A DNA stretch of 64,000 bases from Empedobacter brevis_A. GTDB taxonomy: Bacteria > Bacteroidota > Bacteroidia > Flavobacteriales > Weeksellaceae. Where the stretch lies: NCBI RefSeq assembly GCF_965118635.1, contig NZ_CBCPHV010000006.1, forward strand, positions 124,001 through 188,000, read 5' to 3'. The translations under genes were made by a program, and so were the position numbers. Under the pieces are notes generated by a model. That model saw only the letters and a program-made list of their open reading frames with translations. It had not been told where the DNA came from and ran no database searches. Below, one piece after another: positions 61,052 through 64,000 of this stretch. Positions within the stretch are counted from its first letter, which is position 1. Each line of letters opens with the position of its first letter.

Positions 61052-61450
61052 ATGAAAAAAGATATCGAAACTTCGGAAGATGTTGCTTTATTGGTGAATA
61101 TGTTTTACGATAAAGTGCAAAAAGATGATGTCATTGGTTACTTTTTTTCGGAAGTTGCAAAGGTAAATTGGGACGAACATTTGCCACATATGATTCAGTT
61201 TTGGGAAACTGTTTTGTTAGGAAAAGCAACTTTTGAAGGTTGGCCAATGCGAACACATTTGGTTTTGAGTCAGAAAGAAAAATTAAAACCTCACCATTTC
61301 GAACGTTGGATAGAATTGTGGTTCGGAATAATTGACGAAAATTTTGAAGGAGATATTGCTAATGAAGCAAAAAATAGAGCAAAAATTATGCGTGATTTAA
61401 TTCTTTTCAAAATTGACCAAATGGAGCAAAAACAAGGATTTATTCAATAA
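61052..61450 (+). CDS. Group III truncated hemoglobin
   Basis: A cytosolic protein of 132 residues. Group III features: VNMFYDKVQKDDVIGYFF, then WDEHLPHMIQFWETVLLGK with FEGWPM, and the proximal haem-ligand region LKPHHFERWIELWF (His81 or His82). Group III trHbs bind oxygen with high affinity and some act on nitric oxide or peroxide; function here is unknown. It is a single gene with a terminator behind it and a promoter that predicts a leaderless mRNA. Confidence 0.92.
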   Translation: MKKDIETSEDVALLVNMFYDKVQKDDVIGYFFSEVAKVNWDEHLPHMIQFWETVLLGKATFEGWPMRTHLVLSQKEKLKPHHFERWIELWFGIIDENFEGDIANEAKNRAKIMRDLILFKIDQMEQKQGFIQ

Positions 61451-61480
61451 AAAATGCAACTTATTAAGTTGCATTTTTTT
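61451..61480. terminator. Bidirectional terminator
   Basis: Stem AAAATGCAACTT (61451-61462) with AAGTTGCATTTT (61466-61477), between convergent genes. Confidence 0.85.
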
Positions 61481-61507
61481 ATATCATATTGATTAATCAT
61501 TGGATGA

Positions 61508-62881
61508 TTATTTCGCAATCATGATTAATTTTTTATTGACAAATTCTAAAATTCCAGCTTTAGATAATTCACGTCCATAACCAGAATGTTTTACTCCACC
61601 AAAAGGTAAATCTGGGCTTGATGAAACTTGTTTGTTTACGTAAACCATTCCAGAATCTATTCTACGAGCAATTTTCTCCGCATTTGGAACATCTTCTGTA
61701 TAAATAGAAGCACCTAGTCCGTAAGGTGTATCATTCGCAATTTTGATTGCTTCTTCTATATCTTTCACTTTCCAAATACAAACCACAGGACCAAAAACTT
61801 CTTCGTCATAGGCTTTCATTCCAGGTTTCAAATCTGTTAAAATTGTTGGTTGCAAAAAGAAACCATCACGATTAATACGTTTTCCTCCTGAAACAATTGT
61901 TGCTCCTTTATTCGCTGAATCATTAATTTGATCCAATAATTTTTCTAACGCACTTTCCGAACTTACTGGTCCCATATTGGTATCTGCTTGTGTAGGGTCA
62001 CCAACTTTCATTCCATTTACATAGTCAGTAATTCTGTTCAAATATTCGTCGTAAATACCTTCTTGTACAATAATACGTTTCGAAGAAGTACAAGCTTGTC
62101 CAGCATTACGTAAACGACCGTTAATTGTTCCGTTCATTACTTTCTCAATGTCTGCATCATTCAAAACAATCATTGGATCAGAGCCTCCTAATTCTAAAAC
62201 AGAAGGTTTTACATTTTTACCTGCAATACTTGCAACTTCTGCACCAGCAGCTTCAGAACCAGTTAAAGAAACACCAACAATTTTTGGATTATTGATGATT
62301 TTATCTGTGTCTTTACCTGACATCAATAAATTTTTGTATAAACCTTTTGGTGCACCAGCAGCTGTAAACATCTCTTCGAAAGCGATACCACATTGTGGAA
62401 TATTAGAAGCAGTTTTCAAAACTACTGTGTTTCCAGCCATAATATGCGGACCAGCAAAACGAGCAATTTGAGAAAAAGGAAAATTCCAAGGCATGACACC
62501 TAATAAAACACCAATCGGTTCCGAAACCACATAAGCATTTCCTTTTTCTGTTTGTAATGGAACATTTGCTAAGAATTCTTCTGCGTTATCGGCATAATAT
62601 TCGATAATATTTGCGCTGTAATCAATTTCGATTTCGCTTTCATGTAATGGTTTTCCCATTTCTGTTGTAATCAAAGCAGCTAATCTTGTTTTTTGTTTGC
62701 GCATTTCATTTGCAACACGTTTCATAACAGCTTTTCTTTCTTCGAAAGATTCGAATCGCCATTTTTGATATAATTCGTTTGCCTCGTCTATATATTGATT
62801 GATTTCTTCGCTTGTGTAGGCTTGAAATTCTTTTTCGATTTTACCTGTAGCAGGATTTAATGTTCTGATTGAACTTGCCAT
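61508..62881 (-). CDS. NAD(P)-dependent succinate-semialdehyde dehydrogenase-type aldehyde dehydrogenase
   Basis: A cytosolic aldehyde dehydrogenase of 457 residues. The catalytic residues are Glu230 (VLELGGSDPM) and Cys264 (NAGQACTSSKR), with the Asn in MPWNFPF and the cofactor segment GNTVVLKTASNIP. It starts directly with IRTLNPATGKIEKEF and is shorter than E. coli GabD, the layout of the SSADH-like Sad/GabD1 group. The reaction is likely succinate semialdehyde to succinate, feeding the TCA cycle, but the substrate is not proved by sequence. No GABA transaminase gene is adjacent. Confidence 0.9.
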   Translation of the reverse strand: MASSIRTLNPATGKIEKEFQAYTSEEINQYIDEANELYQKWRFESFEERKAVMKRVANEMRKQKTRLAALITTEMGKPLHESEIEIDYSANIIEYYADNAEEFLANVPLQTEKGNAYVVSEPIGVLLGVMPWNFPFSQIARFAGPHIMAGNTVVLKTASNIPQCGIAFEEMFTAAGAPKGLYKNLLMSGKDTDKIINNPKIVGVSLTGSEAAGAEVASIAGKNVKPSVLELGGSDPMIVLNDADIEKVMNGTINGRLRNAGQACTSSKRIIVQEGIYDEYLNRITDYVNGMKVGDPTQADTNMGPVSSESALEKLLDQINDSANKGATIVSGGKRINRDGFFLQPTILTDLKPGMKAYDEEVFGPVVCIWKVKDIEEAIKIANDTPYGLGASIYTEDVPNAEKIARRIDSGMVYVNKQVSSSPDLPFGGVKHSGYGRELSKAGILEFVNKKLIMIAK

Positions 62882-63106
62882 TTCACTCTTTATTTAATGT
62901 ATACAAAGTTGTATCAATTCTTGTTCCTAACAAAATTTTTAGGATAAATAAAACTGATAGTTTGTTGAATAAAACTAAATCTTGTTGATTATTTAGTTTT
63001 ATTGAGCAATAAAAGGTATTAGATTTATTTTAAATAAATACAATTGTGAGTTTTTATTACAAGAAAAATAAAATCTGATGATAAAAGGAATAAAATATTT
63101 TATATT

Positions 63107-64000
63107 TTAAAATGGTAAATTATCATCATCGTTATTCATCGAACTTGTAAATTCTCCACCGAAATCACCAAAAGCATCAGAAGGATCAATAGCAGATAAA
63201 TTCATAGCGCTTCCCATTTCTTGAGAACCATCATTCATCGAACTTTGAATTTCGAAATCTCCACCAAATGAAGTTTCTAAATCTGTAAATTTAGCTTGTT
63301 CATTAATAAATCGTAAACGTACATTTTCTAGCGCACCATTACGGTGTTTTGCAATGATAAATTCGGCTTGTCCAGCACAAGGTTCACTTTCATCATCCCA
63401 ATATTCTAATTTATAATATTCAGGACGATAAATAAACGAAACGATATCGGCATCTTGCTCAATCGCTCCAGATTCACGTAAATCTGATAGTAAAGGACGT
63501 TTGCTTCCTCCACGAGTTTCTACGGAACGAGATAGCTGAGAAAGTGCAATTACAGGAATGCTTAACTCTTTTGCAATTGCTTTTAAGGAACGTGAAATCA
63601 TCGAAATCTCTTGTTCACGATTCCCATTTGCTTTTCCTCCAGCTGTCATTAATTGTAAATAATCGATCAAGATCATTTTAACGCCGTGCTGAGAAACTAA
63701 ACGACGAGCCTTTGCTCTTAAATCGAAGATGGAAAGGGCAGGCGTATCATCAATGTAAAGCGGTGCATTTTCAAGACCTTTTACTTTTGTATATAATTGT
63801 TTCCATTCGTGATCGGCTAATTTTGCTTTACGTAATTTTTCACCAGAAATTCCAGTTTCACCAGAAATCATACGTGTAATTAACTGAACAGATGACATCT
63901 CTAATGAGAAAACAGCAACCGGAATATTTTTATCCACGGTCATATTTTTCGCCATCGAAAGGATAAAAGCTGTTTTACCCATACCAGGACGAGCAGCTAA
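63107..64000 (-). CDS. dnaB: Replicative DNA helicase DnaB, partial (5' end beyond window)
   Basis: The frame is open to base 64000, so the N-terminal domain and start are outside the window; about 297 residues of the C-terminal RecA-like ATPase domain are present. Visible: the Walker A end ARPGMGKT at the very edge, VAVFSLEMSSVQLITRM, the Walker B IDYLQLM, and SQLSRSVETR with KRPLLSDLRESGAIEQDAD. The tail beyond the ATPase core is a linker of about 50 residues rich in Ser, Asp and Asn. An internal ATG at 63982 is not the start. It partners with DnaG. Confidence 0.95.
   Translation of the reverse strand, partial: LAARPGMGKTAFILSMAKNMTVDKNIPVAVFSLEMSSVQLITRMISGETGISGEKLRKAKLADHEWKQLYTKVKGLENAPLYIDDTPALSIFDLRAKARRLVSQHGVKMILIDYLQLMTAGGKANGNREQEISMISRSLKAIAKELSIPVIALSQLSRSVETRGGSKRPLLSDLRESGAIEQDADIVSFIYRPEYYKLEYWDDESEPCAGQAEFIIAKHRNGALENVRLRFINEQAKFTDLETSFGGDFEIQSSMNDGSQEMGSAMNLSAIDPSDAFGDFGGEFTSSMNNDDDNLPF

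Noticed and set aside
1..64000. CRISPR array, prophage, insertion sequence or defence island
   Set aside because: No repeat-spacer pattern, transposase, integrase, phage structural gene or recognised defence gene was seen on either strand.

Overview
The window is AT-rich chromosomal DNA from a member of the Bacteroidota, most likely class Flavobacteriia and plausibly near the Empedobacter/Weeksella/Chryseobacterium group (inferred from gene content, not from a database search). Supporting evidence: an alternative complex III operon; a ftsX-DUF3098-uppP-truB operon; a TonB-dependent receptor and a CarboxypepD_reg-type outer-membrane barrel; a DnaG primase whose zinc ligands are replaced in the way I recall from flavobacteria; Bacteroidota-type -7 elements (TAnnTTTG) in front of many genes; and few Shine-Dalgarno-like sequences. 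No insertion sequence, prophage, integrase, CRISPR array, rRNA or known defence system was seen. The window is mostly core genome.

Layout. 1-5.9 kb: the 5' part of a small TonB-like protein gene, ccoG, an iron-type TonB-dependent receptor behind a palindromic operator, a HopJ-family protein, a small conserved protein and a SPOR-domain protein. 6.3-14.9 kb: the complete alternative complex III operon actABCDEF, closed by a strong terminator with no oxidase genes attached. 15-22.5 kb: a VOC protein, a second copy of the small conserved protein, an RlpA-like protein, dnaG, a double META-domain lipoprotein, an LpxD-like acyltransferase, sucD and a DUF4240 protein. 22.8-28.7 kb: a three-gene operon with YgiB/YgiC-like members, an acetyl-CoA hydrolase/CoA-transferase, and a divergent AraC regulator with two alpha/beta hydrolases. 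28.7-35.8 kb: truB-uppP-DUF3098-ftsX on the minus strand, then rsmA-mgtE-GyrI-like and an unknown gene, facing an orphan histidine kinase. 35.9-40 kb: sucAB. 40-46.8 kb: an outer-membrane receptor divergent from a membrane TPR-AraC regulator, a porin-like barrel, a DUF4136 lipoprotein and mtaB. 46.8-55.9 kb: an orphan solute-binding lipoprotein, a membrane-anchored glutamate-synthase-like flavoprotein, mtgA, a GNAT protein, a glycerophosphodiesterase, guaA, xpt and an unknown lipoprotein. 56-64 kb: two identical tRNA-Gln genes, an ECF sigma/NlpC-P60/Omp85-like operon, a LolE-like permease with rbfA, a truncated hemoglobin, a semialdehyde dehydrogenase and the 3' part of dnaB.

How the genes work together. 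Respiration and central carbon dominate: ACIII oxidises quinol and passes electrons to cytochrome c, while SucA/SucB and SucD supply the TCA segment from 2-oxoglutarate to succinate; the CoA-transferase may bypass SucCD if it has succinyl-CoA:acetate activity. Envelope construction is the second theme (FtsX, UppP, MtgA, RlpA, LpxD-like, SPOR, NlpC/P60, Omp85-like, LolE-like). DnaG and DnaB, at opposite parts of the window, are partners at the replication fork. No clearly new system stands out. The best leads are the YgiB/YgiC-type operon with an extra lipoprotein, the ECF sigma/NlpC-P60/Omp85 cluster without an anti-sigma gene, the zinc-less primase, the paired small proteins with a shared motif, and two genes whose promoters predict leaderless mRNAs.
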